DNA of 64,000 bases from Cognatundibacterium griseum (lineage in GTDB: Bacteria; Pseudomonadota; Gammaproteobacteria; Burkholderiales; Burkholderiaceae_D), in contig NZ_JACOGC010000001.1 of assembly GCF_014284195.1 (NCBI RefSeq), positions 1 to 64,000 on the forward strand, given 5' to 3'. Below, piece after piece: positions 55,150 to 64,000 of this stretch. The notes below the pieces were generated by a model. It was not told the origin of the DNA. It did not search any database and saw nothing but the letters and a program-made list of their open reading frames with translations. Position numbers and translations under genes: made by a program. Positions within the stretch are counted from its first letter, which is position 1, and every line of letters begins with the position of its first letter.

Positions 55150-56880
55150 ATGACCATCGCCAGACGGCTGTATCTGCTGATTTTCGTGTCGTTTCTCGGC
55201 CTGTCCATCACCGCCGGCATTGGCATATATCAGATGAACAAGGTCTATACGATCACCAATTTTACTAACGTGAATGTTGTCCCGAGCATCATTGAGTTGC
55301 AACACAGTAATCGCTATGCCCTCGAAACCCGCTCCAAGATGTGGCAATACCTTATCGCCGATAATGCGGAGAAAAGAGACCGCATTCGTCAGACTATCCA
55401 GTCCGATGAGACAAAGTTGCAGGAATCGCTGAACCGCTATGAAAAAAACGACATCGCCGACGAGAAAGATGCTGCCCTGCTGAAAGAAGTCCGCCGGACA
55501 TACGCCGAATTTGCAGCGCTGCTCGGCAAGGCAATGGCGATGATGGATGAGGGACGGGCGGCCTCCGAAGCGGGTGACTTTATTCTGACCAATCAGGCGA
55601 CGGTCAATAATTTTCTGAATGCCCTGGAAGCCCACAGCGCGTATAACGCCGAAATCGGACAACACGCTTCCAAAAATGCGGAAGAGACACTGACCAACTC
55701 GCATATTTTTGCGATTGTCTCTGCCCTGATTGCCGTCAGCGGTATCAGCGTCATGGGCATCCTGATTATCCGCAATATCGTCGCATCGCTGACCTATGCC
55801 GTGGAAGTGGCCGAAACCGTTGCGCGCGGCGACCTGACCAGCACGATCAGTGTGCAATCCGACGACGAAGCCGGTAAGGTATTGCATGCGCTGAGAGACA
55901 TGAACAACAGCCTGCTCAATATCGTGTCGCAGGTCCGCAGCAGCACCGACCATATCGCATCGGCATCGACGGAGATTGCAACCGGAAATATGGATCTGTC
56001 GGCACGCACCGAGCAGCAGGCCGGTTCGCTGGAAGAAACCGCCTCCTCCATGGAAGAGCTGACCAGCACCGTGCGCCAGAATGCGGACAATGCCCGTCAG
56101 GCGAATCAGCTGGCAGTGTCGGCATCCGAAGTAGCGGTCAAAGGCGGCTCGGTGGTGTCGGATGTGGTGGATACGATGAACGGCATCAACGATTCTTCCA
56201 AGAAAATCGTCGATATCATCAGCGTGATTGATGGCATCGCCTTCCAGACCAATATTCTGGCATTGAATGCCGCGGTGGAAGCGGCGCGCGCCGGCGAACA
56301 GGGCCGTGGTTTTGCGGTGGTGGCGGCAGAAGTACGCAATCTGGCGCAGCGCAGTGCCAGCGCCGCCAAGGAGATCAAGACCCTGATTGATGATTCGGTC
56401 GAAAAAACAGAACGCGGCACCCATCTGGTGAATGAAGCCGGAATCACCATCAGCGAGGTGGTCAACAGTGTGCGGCGCGTGACGGATGTGGTCAGTGAAA
56501 TTACCGCGGCCAGCCAGGAGCAGTCTGCCGGTATCGATCAGATCAATCTGGCAATCACGCACATGGATGAGGCCACGCAACAGAATGCCGCACTGGTAGA
56601 ACAGGCGGCAGCAGCAGCGGCATCGATGCAGGATCAGGCCAATACCTTGGCTCAGGTAGTCAGCGTCTTTAAAATCAACCCGCATCAGGCTGCTGCACCG
56701 GCATCGCGCGTGACGCCTGCGCCAGCCGTAACCGCTGCCAGACCGGCGGCGTCGACAACGCAGCGCGCCTTACCGCACAAGACGGCGACGGTGCAAAAAC
56801 CAGAGAAAGCGGAAAAGACCGCATCGACCAGAAAAGCCATGCCCACCTCCGATGCAGGCGGCGACTGGGAAGAGTTTTAA
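55150..56880 (+). CDS. Methyl-accepting chemotaxis protein with C-terminal DWEEF tether
   Basis: A 576-residue chemoreceptor. TM1 is at about 8-28. The periplasmic domain (about 29-190) is helical, TM2 is at about 190-212, and HAMP is followed by a signalling domain with the same [20 protein letters not shown] tip. A Pro/Ala/Lys-rich tail (about 515-570) ends GGDWEEF. The final WEEF resembles the NWEEF/NWETF pentapeptide that tethers CheR and CheB to receptors. Signalling regions of this and the 48720 receptor are near-identical, so they likely share an array. An AAGGA site precedes the ATG. Confidence 0.94.
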   Translation: MTIARRLYLLIFVSFLGLSITAGIGIYQMNKVYTITNFTNVNVVPSIIELQHSNRYALETRSKMWQYLIADNAEKRDRIRQTIQSDETKLQESLNRYEKNDIADEKDAALLKEVRRTYAEFAALLGKAMAMMDEGRAASEAGDFILTNQATVNNFLNALEAHSAYNAEIGQHASKNAEETLTNSHIFAIVSALIAVSGISVMGILIIRNIVASLTYAVEVAETVARGDLTSTISVQSDDEAGKVLHALRDMNNSLLNIVSQVRSSTDHIASASTEIATGNMDLSARTEQQAGSLEETASSMEELTSTVRQNADNARQANQLAVSASEVAVKGGSVVSDVVDTMNGINDSSKKIVDIISVIDGIAFQTNILALNAAVEAARAGEQGRGFAVVAAEVRNLAQRSASAAKEIKTLIDDSVEKTERGTHLVNEAGITISEVVNSVRRVTDVVSEITAASQEQSAGIDQINLAITHMDEATQQNAALVEQAAAAAASMQDQANTLAQVVSVFKINPHQAAAPASRVTPAPAVTAARPAASTTQRALPHKTATVQKPEKAEKTASTRKAMPTSDAGGDWEEF

Positions 56881-57025
56881 ATATATTTTCTACCCTGATA
56901 TTGCCGGACAAGGACGCTGAAGCACGCGTCCGGCCATCCCGCAGCGGCGCTGCTCCCGGCGATGGAAAGGGCGGCAGCGCGGCATCAGCGTACAATAGCG
57001 GATTGACTGCTGTTTCTGTTGCGCC

Positions 57026-58561
57026 ATGACTATCCTGCTGACCACCCTGAACGCCCGCTATGCCCATGCCTCGCTGGGTTTGCGCTATCTGCTCGCCAAC
57101 ATGGACGAGCTGGCGGCGCAGACGCAGCTGCATGAATTCGTGATCGGGGCGCGCAGCACCGATATCGTTGAAAAAATCCTGAGTTATCGGGTTCCTGGTG
57201 AACCGCTGATTGTCGGTTTCGGCGTGTATATCTGGAATGTGACCGAGATCACGCAGGTCGTTGCCGTGCTCAAACGGGTGGCTCCCGAAGTGGTGATTGT
57301 GCTGGGCGGCCCGGAAGTGTCGCATGAAACCGGCGATCAGGACATTATCCGCCTCGCCGACTATGTGATTACCGGCTGGGGCGACGTCACGTTTCCGGCG
57401 CTGTGCCGCCAGATATTGCAGGGCCCGCAGCCGCTGATGAAAATCCATGCCGGCCAGCAGCCGCCGATGAACGATATCCGCCTGCCTTACCACCTGTACA
57501 CCGATCAGGATATCCGTCACCGCACACTGTATGTGGAAGCGTCACGCGGCTGTCCTTTCAAATGTGAATTCTGCCTGTCGGCGCTGGATAAAACCGCCTG
57601 GCCGTTCGATATCGACCAGTTTCTCGCTGAGATGGAGAGCCTGTACCAGCGCGGGGCGCGGCTGTTCAAATTCGTTGACCGCACGTTTAATCTGAACGTC
57701 AAGACCAGTCTCAAAATCATGCAGTTTTTCCTGGATAAGCTGGCCGCCGCGCCGCACGATCCGGTGTTTGCGCACTTTGAGGTCGTGCCGGATCATCTGC
57801 CGGATGCGCTGAAAGACTCGATCCGGCAGTTTCCGGAAGGGGCGCTGCAGTTTGAAATCGGCATCCAGAGTTTCAATCCCGAGGTGCAGAGCCTGATCAG
57901 CCGCAAGCAGAATAACGAAAAAGCCGCCGACAATATCCGCTGGCTGACCACGCAGTCGCATGCGCATCTGCATGTCGACCTGATTGCCGGACTGCCCGGA
58001 GAAACCATTGCCAGCTTCGCTGCCGGGTTTAACCAGCTGGTGGCGCTCGGCCCGCATGAAATCCAGTTCGGCATTTTAAAACGCCTGCGCGGCACGCCGA
58101 TCATCCGCCATACCGACACCTTTGCACTGGCATTTGACCCCCAGCCACCGTACACGATCCTGGCGAACCGGGACATCTCTTTTGCTGACATGCAAAGGCT
58201 GGTGCGGTTTGCCCGCTACTGGGACATGATAGCCAATTCGGGCCGGTTTGCGCACACCCTGCCGGTGATTCTGCACGATGCGCCGTTTGAAAATTTCATG
58301 GAATTGTCCGACTGGATTTATACCAATACCGATGCCACGCACCGCATTGCGCTTGACCGGCTGGCAGGGCTGGTGGCGACCTGGCTGCAGGAGCAACGCG
58401 GCATGCCGCAGGCAACCGTCGTGGCGCTGATCAGCAGCGATTACGCCGGCAACGCCAAGCATATTCAGGGCGGCGAAAAATCAAGGTCAACCGGGCAGAC
58501 TCAGGAACCGGCCGCAGCGCGGGCCACACCGCAACGCCAGAGCCGCCATCTGGCGGCCTGA
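57026..58561 (+). CDS. B12-binding radical SAM protein
   Basis: A 511-residue enzyme. The N-terminal cobalamin-binding-like domain (about 1-140) has VVIVLGGPEVSHE. The radical SAM core has the CxxxCxxC cluster ligands Cys176, Cys180 and Cys183 (SRGCPFKCEFCLSAL). A C-terminal DUF4080-like region follows. The reaction is unknown; related proteins modify lipids, tetrapyrroles or small metabolites. The frame ends one base before the convergent solute-binding gene. The last ~30 residues are Arg/Gln/Ala-rich and look disordered. Confidence 0.86.
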   Translation: MTILLTTLNARYAHASLGLRYLLANMDELAAQTQLHEFVIGARSTDIVEKILSYRVPGEPLIVGFGVYIWNVTEITQVVAVLKRVAPEVVIVLGGPEVSHETGDQDIIRLADYVITGWGDVTFPALCRQILQGPQPLMKIHAGQQPPMNDIRLPYHLYTDQDIRHRTLYVEASRGCPFKCEFCLSALDKTAWPFDIDQFLAEMESLYQRGARLFKFVDRTFNLNVKTSLKIMQFFLDKLAAAPHDPVFAHFEVVPDHLPDALKDSIRQFPEGALQFEIGIQSFNPEVQSLISRKQNNEKAADNIRWLTTQSHAHLHVDLIAGLPGETIASFAAGFNQLVALGPHEIQFGILKRLRGTPIIRHTDTFALAFDPQPPYTILANRDISFADMQRLVRFARYWDMIANSGRFAHTLPVILHDAPFENFMELSDWIYTNTDATHRIALDRLAGLVATWLQEQRGMPQATVVALISSDYAGNAKHIQGGEKSRSTGQTQEPAAARATPQRQSRHLAA

Positions 58562-58562
58562 G

Positions 58563-59390
58563 TCACTTGCGGCCTGCGTTCATGATGCGGGCAATGTCGC
58601 CGTTTTTCTTCCCGGAACGGATCACGCCGTTGAGCTTGCGTATCCAGAGATCGTAGCGGCCAGGCACGGCGGCAAAACACAGTTCATCCACCAGCAGCGG
58701 TTTCGGCAAAACCGTGAAGTCGGGCTCATTGCCGTCAGCACGCACCATGTCACGCGCCGTGACCTGATGCAAATAGGCCGCTACCTCGTCTGCCCGCTCA
58801 TGGAAATCCCCGAACAGCATGGCATCCATGCGGCGGCTCATCAGCTTTTTCAGGCGGGGGATATCGGAACTGACATCTTCTTCCACTTTGAATTTCACCT
58901 GCCGCTGCGCCTCGAATTCATCGCCATAACTGGAACCCCGGGTGATGCCGACAGTTTTTCCCTGCAGATCCGCCACACTGTCAAACGGAAACACCGCATC
59001 GCTGCGCACTACCAGCCACACGTAATTGGCATAGAAAGTATCGGAAAATGCCAGATCGGACAGACGCTTTCCCTTGCTCAGTCCAAACGCCAGACCTTCG
59101 CCCTGACGCACATTGTCAATCAGGCGGGGATAGGGGTAACGGCGGATATCGAAACGGATCTGGAGACGCCGTTCAAAATAGTCCAGTAAATGCCGCACTT
59201 CGGGACGCAAAGGCTGCATGTCGCCGGATTCGTTGCGGTTTTCCCGGATGAGCAACACCACTGTGGCAGACTCGGCCGCTGCGGTCTGTACCGGAGTCGT
59301 CAATAGCCAGGACAGGAGCAGGCAGCAGCAGGCGCGCAGGCTGCGCCGCCTGAACCATTCAACACTCCTGCTGTCCGTTGCTGATGCCAT
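58563..59390 (-). CDS. Periplasmic solute-binding protein (SBP family 3-like)
   Basis: A 275-residue exported protein. The signal peptide (to about TAAAE, residue 40) is followed by a type II periplasmic binding fold: LAFSDTFYANYVWLVVRSD, LQGKTVGITRGSSYGDEFE and DAMLFGDFHERADEVAAYL. It resembles the amino-acid-binding family but has no permease or ATPase genes nearby, so the ligand is unknown and a sensory role is possible. I chose the ATG at 59390, with AGAGGAA upstream; a longer frame reaches 59426. Confidence 0.8.
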   Translation of the reverse strand: MASATDSRSVEWFRRRSLRACCCLLLSWLLTTPVQTAAAESATVVLLIRENRNESGDMQPLRPEVRHLLDYFERRLQIRFDIRRYPYPRLIDNVRQGEGLAFGLSKGKRLSDLAFSDTFYANYVWLVVRSDAVFPFDSVADLQGKTVGITRGSSYGDEFEAQRQVKFKVEEDVSSDIPRLKKLMSRRMDAMLFGDFHERADEVAAYLHQVTARDMVRADGNEPDFTVLPKPLLVDELCFAAVPGRYDLWIRKLNGVIRSGKKNGDIARIMNAGRK

Positions 59391-59447
59391 GCTATTTCCT
59401 CTGCGCGTTACTTCATCATAACGCACAGCGGGAAAATAAAATTTCTT

Positions 59448-59762
59448 TCAGGCAAATTTTTCCAATAAAATGGCAAGGCGCTGACTGCTGGCCAGCATTT
59501 CTTCACGGGTCGTCGCCTGTCCGGCATGAGTCGTCACGGAATCAGTCAGCAGCGTCACGAAGGAACGGTCGAGCGCTTTGCGGGCCGCAGACATCTGCTG
59601 TGCAATACCTTCGCAATCGGCCGGGTCATCAGCCTTGGCGATCAGCTTCTGCACGCCGCGCAACTGACCTTCGATACGCGCCAGGCGATGCAGTAAATCT
59701 TTTTTCTGGGCATCGCTCAGTGCCTTGCCAGAAATGATCTTTAATGGGGGAGTATCTGACAT
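59448..59762 (-). CDS. CsoR/RcnR/FrmR-family regulator with an altered sensor site
   Basis: A 104-residue all-helical repressor of the CsoR (DUF156) family, which senses copper, nickel/cobalt, formaldehyde or other reactive species. The core RLARIEGQLRGVQKLI is intact and the conserved Cys is Cys50. The residue 25 positions later is Ser75, where CsoR, RcnR and FrmR have His; the +29 position is His79 (Cys in CsoR, His in RcnR). The ligand specificity is therefore unpredictable. I chose the ATG at 59762 (MSDTPPLK); 59780 is also in frame. No metal transporter adjoins. A candidate operator lies just upstream. Confidence 0.85.
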   Translation of the reverse strand: MSDTPPLKIISGKALSDAQKKDLLHRLARIEGQLRGVQKLIAKADDPADCEGIAQQMSAARKALDRSFVTLLTDSVTTHAGQATTREEMLASSQRLAILLEKFA

Positions 59763-59812
59763 ATTGCTCTTTCTGCTCATGTGGAATAAGGGGTTCTGTG
59801 CTACTCAAAGAC

Positions 59813-59828
59813 ATACTCTACCCAGTAT
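59813..59828 (-). promoter_or_regulatory. Candidate CsoR/RcnR-type operator upstream of the regulator
   Basis: On the minus strand the site reads ATACT-GGGTAG-AGTAT, i.e. TACT-N6-AGTA with a G-rich centre, in the style of RcnR operators. It lies about 50 bp before the regulator's start, consistent with autoregulation. Binding is inferred. The dprA-smg palindrome has the same half-sites. Confidence 0.55.
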
Positions 59829-60022
59829 AGCTCTCACATTCAAGAATGGCGCACAACATCGCATGCCGTCTTTTGCAGCGGCACGACAAACTTGTCCGGC
59901 ACAGATCCGCTCCGGCAAAGAAATTTCCGCTAAAAAACATTACTTTTCAGGAAAAATTTCGCTGTGGAAATTTTATTGCCGGTTTCGGCCACGACTCACA
60001 ATTTAACGTCGCTAAACAACGT

Positions 60023-60037
60023 GCAAATGCCATTTGC
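60023..60037. promoter_or_regulatory. 15-bp perfect palindrome before the MASE1-GGDEF-EAL gene
   Basis: GCAAATG-C-CATTTGC stands about 50 bp upstream of the start and just upstream of a CATAAT -10-like element. This is a good position for an operator. No binding protein can be named. Confidence 0.4.
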
Positions 60038-60086
60038 CTGCAGCTTATGCCGCATAATAAAGCCTGTCTGATTCTGTTCTCCTGCC

Positions 60087-63056
60087 ATGCCGAATTCGCT
60101 GCAAACGCCTCTCTCTGTTTTGCCATCTGCCAAACTTCGATTGCCTCTGGTACTGCTGGTCGCGCTATTGTATTTTCTGGCGAGCAGAATGACGTTTGCC
60201 GTGTCTCACAGTTATCCGAATGTCAGTCTGATCTGGCTGCCGTCCGGCATTGCCACGGCAGTGCTGTTCCGGTTTGGCCGCCCGATGATGGCGGTAATTT
60301 TTGTTTCCGGCCTGCTCATGGAACTGAGCTGGAACCTGCAACTCCACATCGCCGTGCCGCTGGCGCTGGGCAATCTGCTCGGCCCGCTGCTGGCAAGCTG
60401 GATCATGCACCGGCAGCGTTTCAATCCCCGCTTTGCCCGGCGGCGCGATGTCGTCAGCTTTACCGCAGCAGCGATGCTGGGTGCAGCCATCTCGTCGTCT
60501 GCCGGCATGCTGACCGTGATGGCGCTTGGGCAGCATCCCGTTTCCGGCAGCGCCTGGTTCAGCTGGTGGGCAGGTGATGCGGTCGGCACATTGCTGATCG
60601 GCCCTTTGCTGCTGAGCCTGTCGGCACATTTTCTGACCACATTACAGATACGGGGCAAGGAGCTGCTGATTTTCCTGCTGGTGCTGTGCAGCGTGCACTG
60701 GTTTGTGTTCTTATCGCCGTACAATCACCTGAACATGATTTTCATCGTGGTCGGCACGCTGATCTGGGCTGCGATTCGTTTTGACATCACGCTGGTCAGC
60801 ATTTCCACCCTGGCTTCCGCATTGTTTGCCGCCTGGGCGGCGTCCAGAAATCAGGGACCGTTTTCAGACAGCGATTCTGCCGGTTTGTTTACCTTGTGGG
60901 CATACGTCACCACGATTGCCCTGATCACGCTGCTGATTGCCGCCCTGCAATCGGAAACCCGCGCTGCACGCCAGCAAATCCATGATGCTTACCAGCGTAT
61001 TCACAAAGTGGCTTCGCGGCTGCCCGGTCTGGTCATGCAATACCGGGTCAGGGACGACCATACTTCCAGCGTGCCGTTTGCCAGCGACACCATCCGGCAA
61101 ATGTTTGAAGTCGCCGCCGATGAGGTCAGAGAAAATGCACGCGCCCTGTTTCAGCGGATTGACCGGCGTGACATCGAAACCGGCAGGCGTCGCCTGCATG
61201 AAGCCGCCGCCCAGCTGTCCGCCTGGCAGACGGAATTCCGCCTGCACCGGCGCGATGGCAGTATGCGCTGGCTGTATATCGATGCGCTGCCGGAGCCGGA
61301 ACCGGATGGCGCGATGCTGTGGCACTGTTTCGTCACCGATATCACCGACCGCAAACAGGCCGATACCGACCTGCGGATTGCAGCCTGCACCTTTGAATCG
61401 CAGGAAGGAATTTTCGTCACCGATGCCAACTGGCGGATTTTGAAAGTCAACCAGACCTTCACCCGTCTGACCGGTTACAAAGCCGGCGAGCTGACCGGTT
61501 GTCGCCCGCCGGTGCTGCGCAACCGGGAGCAGCATGAAGGATTTTTCCAGGAAATTTTTGACGCCCTGCATCAGCATCATTTCTGGCACGGGGAATTATG
61601 GAACTCTCGGAAGAACGGTGACATCTATCCGCAGATGATCACGCTGACCGCCATCATGGACGATCACGGCGAGGTCAGCAATTACATCGGCTCGTTCACC
61701 GATATCAGCCAGCACAAGGGCTATGAAGCCGAAATCCGCAATCTGGCTTTTTACGATTCCCTGACGCAGCTTCCGAACCGCCGCCTGCTGATGGACCGGC
61801 TGGCGCATCTGATTTCCATCCACCAGCGCAACAGCAGCCACAGCGCGATTTTCTTTATCGACCTCGACAACTTCAAGACCCTCAACGACACCCGCGGCCA
61901 TGATGCCGGCGACCTGCTGCTGGTTGAAACGGCAAAACGGCTGTGCGATTGCGTGCGGGACAGCGACACCGTGGCACGGCTGGGCGGTGACGAATTCGTG
62001 GTGGTGCTGGAAGAACTCAGCGACAACAAGGAAGAAGCCCTGCAACAGGCCGGCAAAGTCGCGGAGAAAGTGCGTCAGGTGTTAAGCGAGCCGTATCAGA
62101 TCACCGATTTTGAACACCACGGCTCCAGCAGTATCGGCGTCTGCCTGTTTCAGGGCGGCGACATCACCGTCAAAGACCTGTTCAAACGCGCCGATACCGC
62201 CATGTACGAAGCCAAGACCGCAGGCAGAAATGCGGTGCGCTTTTTTGATCCGGCAATGCAGGCCATCCTGGTGGTGCGCATGCTGATGGAATCGAACCTG
62301 CGCGCGGCGCTGGCGAACAACCAGTTCCAGCTGCATTACCAGGTGCAGGTGAATGCCGATGGCAAGCTGATCGGCGCGGAAGCCCTGCTGCGCTGGAAGC
62401 ATCCTGACCGCGGCTTTACTTCTCCGGCCGATTTCATTCCGATTGCCGAGGAAACCGGCCTGATCCTGCCGATCGGAAAATGGGTGCTGGAAACCGCCTG
62501 CGCCCAGCTCAAAAAATGGGAAGCCGACCCGGATACGGCTGAGCTGACGCTGGCGGTGAATGTCAGCGCCAAACAATTCCAGCAGCATGATTTTGTCGAT
62601 ACGCTGTGCGACATGGTCAGCCGGCATCAGATTAACCCGACCCGGCTGAAACTGGAACTGACAGAAAGCACGATTCTGGACAATGTCGATGCGACGACAG
62701 AAAAAATGCATCTGCTCAAAAAAATCGGCATTGCCTTTTCAATGGACGATTTCGGCACCGGCTACTCCTCGCTGGCCTACCTGCAGCGCCTGCCTTTGAA
62801 TCAGCTGAAAATCGACCAGTCATTTGTGCGCGACCTGAGTGAAGATGAAAATAACGCCACCATCGTCAGAGCGATTATTTCGCTGGGTGTGAATCTGGGA
62901 CTGAACGTGATTGCCGAAGGCGTGGAAACCAAGGCGCAGCGCGCCTTCCTGATCGCGCATAACTGCTATGCCTTCCAGGGTTACCTGTTTTCCAGACCCT
63001 TGCCGCAGGAAGGCTTTCTGGCCCTGATCAAAGAGCCGGCCTCAAACGATACCTAA
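60087..63056 (+). CDS. MASE1-PAS-GGDEF-EAL c-di-GMP protein
   Basis: A 989-residue inner-membrane signalling protein. A MASE1 sensor with about eight hydrophobic helices (to about 290; SLIWLPSGIATAVLF is typical) is followed by PAS-type regions at about 305-430 and 440-555. A GGDEF domain has intact RLGGDEF (near 634). The EAL domain has AEALLRW, NVSAKQF, ELTES, DDFGTGYSSLAYL and VIAEGVETKAQ. Either synthesis or degradation of c-di-GMP is possible. Its 3' end overlaps the convergent peroxidase gene by 15 bp. The start at 60087 has TCTCCTG upstream, a weak ribosome site. Confidence 0.92.
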   Translation: MPNSLQTPLSVLPSAKLRLPLVLLVALLYFLASRMTFAVSHSYPNVSLIWLPSGIATAVLFRFGRPMMAVIFVSGLLMELSWNLQLHIAVPLALGNLLGPLLASWIMHRQRFNPRFARRRDVVSFTAAAMLGAAISSSAGMLTVMALGQHPVSGSAWFSWWAGDAVGTLLIGPLLLSLSAHFLTTLQIRGKELLIFLLVLCSVHWFVFLSPYNHLNMIFIVVGTLIWAAIRFDITLVSISTLASALFAAWAASRNQGPFSDSDSAGLFTLWAYVTTIALITLLIAALQSETRAARQQIHDAYQRIHKVASRLPGLVMQYRVRDDHTSSVPFASDTIRQMFEVAADEVRENARALFQRIDRRDIETGRRRLHEAAAQLSAWQTEFRLHRRDGSMRWLYIDALPEPEPDGAMLWHCFVTDITDRKQADTDLRIAACTFESQEGIFVTDANWRILKVNQTFTRLTGYKAGELTGCRPPVLRNREQHEGFFQEIFDALHQHHFWHGELWNSRKNGDIYPQMITLTAIMDDHGEVSNYIGSFTDISQHKGYEAEIRNLAFYDSLTQLPNRRLLMDRLAHLISIHQRNSSHSAIFFIDLDNFKTLNDTRGHDAGDLLLVETAKRLCDCVRDSDTVARLGGDEFVVVLEELSDNKEEALQQAGKVAEKVRQVLSEPYQITDFEHHGSSSIGVCLFQGGDITVKDLFKRADTAMYEAKTAGRNAVRFFDPAMQAILVVRMLMESNLRAALANNQFQLHYQVQVNADGKLIGAEALLRWKHPDRGFTSPADFIPIAEETGLILPIGKWVLETACAQLKKWEADPDTAELTLAVNVSAKQFQQHDFVDTLCDMVSRHQINPTRLKLELTESTILDNVDATTEKMHLLKKIGIAFSMDDFGTGYSSLAYLQRLPLNQLKIDQSFVRDLSEDENNATIVRAIISLGVNLGLNVIAEGVETKAQRAFLIAHNCYAFQGYLFSRPLPQEGFLALIKEPASNDT

Positions 63057-63917
63057 CGCGCTCCAGTCCACCTTGCCATTGCGCAGCGGCGGGCACCAGA
63101 AATAGCTGGTGGTCAGCGGCAGGGTAAAGCGGAACAGGTCGTCGGTGATGCCGTCTTCCGCGCCGGACATGCGCCGCAGCTGCGCCTCAAACGCGGCGAA
63201 CGAGGCAGCAAACGCCACGAACACCAGTCCCGCCTGATGCGCGTCCGCCCAGGGCATGGAACGGCGCAGCACAAATGCTTCCGGCTCAAAATCTTCCTGC
63301 GCGGTACGCTTCACATGCGCCGATGCGGGAGCCTCTTCCAGTTCTTCATTGTCCAACGCACGCCGTCCTATCGTCTGATCGCGCTCGTCCTGCGACATGG
63401 CATCCAGTTTGTCGAAACGGTGTTCCCATTGCTGAACTGCGGCAAAGCTGCCGCCGTCTGCCGTCAGCGCCACCTGCAACGCCTCCTCGCCCTGCGGATT
63501 TTCGGTGCCGTCTTCATACCCGCTGAGATCGCGTCCGTCCTGATAGCGGAAAGCGCAGATTGCCTGCCGCAGGATGAAAGCCGGTGCCAGTATCTGTTGT
63601 ACATGGCGCTGCACATGCACCAGCGCCCCGCGCTCGCTGTCGCGGCACCACAGCCATAATGCCGCCGGTGTCGCTGGCAGGCGCATTTTCGCTCCCGGAA
63701 TTTCCGTAAAATCATACAGACCGGGAATCGCCGCACCGAACAGGGCGGCCAGCTGCGCACCGATACCGGCCACCACCCGCTCGCCGTCTGCCAGTGACTG
63801 CACTGCGCGCAATGCTGCCTCTGCGGCAGAACGGTCTGCCTGCGGCGACAGGTCAAAACTCAGATAAACCGCCTGCGCCGGAATCGCCTGCAAAATCCCT
63901 TTCTGATACGCCTTCAT
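63042..63917 (-). CDS. Dyp-type heme peroxidase
   Basis: A 291-residue DyP peroxidase that uses H2O2 to oxidise bulky substrates. The signature GYEDGTENP (GxxDG, catalytic Asp near 132-136) and the proximal heme-ligand His in SAHVKRTAQED (near 200) are present, with the conserved Arg region QAGLVFVAF...AQLRRM. There is no Tat signal, so it is cytoplasmic or carried inside an encapsulin shell; no encapsulin gene is visible in the window. An AAGGAAG ribosome site precedes the ATG at 63917. It overlaps the c-di-GMP gene's end. Confidence 0.9.
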   Translation of the reverse strand: MKAYQKGILQAIPAQAVYLSFDLSPQADRSAAEAALRAVQSLADGERVVAGIGAQLAALFGAAIPGLYDFTEIPGAKMRLPATPAALWLWCRDSERGALVHVQRHVQQILAPAFILRQAICAFRYQDGRDLSGYEDGTENPQGEEALQVALTADGGSFAAVQQWEHRFDKLDAMSQDERDQTIGRRALDNEELEEAPASAHVKRTAQEDFEPEAFVLRRSMPWADAHQAGLVFVAFAASFAAFEAQLRRMSGAEDGITDDLFRFTLPLTTSYFWCPPLRNGKVDWSALGIV

Positions 63918-64000
63918 TTCCTTCCTCCATCAGTGCCAAAACCGAACCGCTGTCCAGACCATAGTGTAATGCGGCGCGGCCCGTCGCGCTCGCCGCCGGA

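Larger units (their letters stand above)
59763..60086. other. 324-bp divergent intergenic region
   Basis: A region between the CsoR-family gene (leftward) and the MASE1-GGDEF-EAL gene (rightward). It contains the candidate CsoR-type operator (59813-59828), the palindrome 60023-60037 and a possible -10 CATAAT (60053-60058) for the rightward gene. The middle is AT-rich without an obvious gene. Confidence 0.45.

Noticed and set aside
56904-56935. GC-rich hairpin after the second chemoreceptor
   Set aside because: Two competing stems (GCCGGAC/GTCCGGC and GGACGC/GCGTCC) and no T-run; too weak to call a terminator.
59846-60577. A 243-codon frame overlapping the start of the MASE1-GGDEF-EAL gene
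   Set aside because: The other frame gives a clear MASE1 domain; this one is Ala/Arg/Cys-rich with no recognisable motifs.

Overview
The window looks like chromosomal DNA of a betaproteobacterium of the order Burkholderiales, most likely family Oxalobacteraceae. This is an inference from protein style and gene order: smg-dprA-LysM divergent from def-fmt, DUF1631, DUF2917, and paired DUF1501/DUF1800. No species can be named. Base composition is moderately GC-rich and even. I see no prophage, insertion sequence, CRISPR array or tRNA. Coding density is very high, and several convergent gene pairs overlap at their 3' ends.

Layout. 1-300: promoter, stem and boxA of an rRNA operon transcribed leftward; its 16S gene lies just outside the window. 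455-8649 (minus): DUF1631 protein, topoisomerase III, Smg, DprA and a LysM protein. 8819-11649 (plus): def-fmt, then two small lipoproteins. 11784-14506: NhaR-type regulator divergent from a Bax-inhibitor-1/TerC membrane pair. 14698-18654: metH behind a SAM-II-type riboswitch and an intrinsic terminator. 18780-23663: ZntB/CorA-type transporter and an overlapping HD-GYP / GGDEF-EAL pair. 23627-27243: Sel1 protein, a tandem-duplicated methylglyoxal synthase, a phage-CII-like protein and a split chromate transporter. 27253-33551: exported DUF1501/DUF1800 pair, a TonB-like protein, DUF2917 and a MocR regulator. 33714-40206: DctA, a CNNM/CBS protein, a YegD-type Hsp70 and a response regulator with DUF3369-GGDEF-EAL. 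40239-43185: Spy-like periplasmic protein divergent from an OmpR/EnvZ-type two-component pair. 43198-54848: mixed metabolism and envelope genes, including DOPA dioxygenase, acyl-CoA synthetase, thioesterase, a chemoreceptor with an HDOD protein, an exported metallo-beta-lactamase-fold protein, SlyX, a GH18 chitinase and a small secreted repeat protein. 55150-63917: second chemoreceptor, B12-binding radical SAM protein, solute-binding protein, CsoR/RcnR-family regulator, MASE1-PAS-GGDEF-EAL protein and a Dyp-type peroxidase.

How the parts relate. Translation initiation and DNA housekeeping (def, fmt, dprA, topB) sit beside the rRNA operon. Cyclic-di-GMP turnover is dense: one HD-GYP and three GGDEF-EAL proteins, one of which has a degenerate GGDEF site. 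Two chemoreceptors and an HDOD protein add to the sensory load. The two-component system divergent from a Met/His-tailed Spy-like protein suggests an envelope-stress or metal response.

The most noteworthy items are the SAM-II-type riboswitch with terminator ahead of metH, the duplicated methylglyoxal synthase with a decayed first copy, and a 35-bp perfect palindrome between dprA and smg. The palindrome resembles a second candidate operator upstream of a CsoR/RcnR-family gene that has lost a canonical ligand residue.
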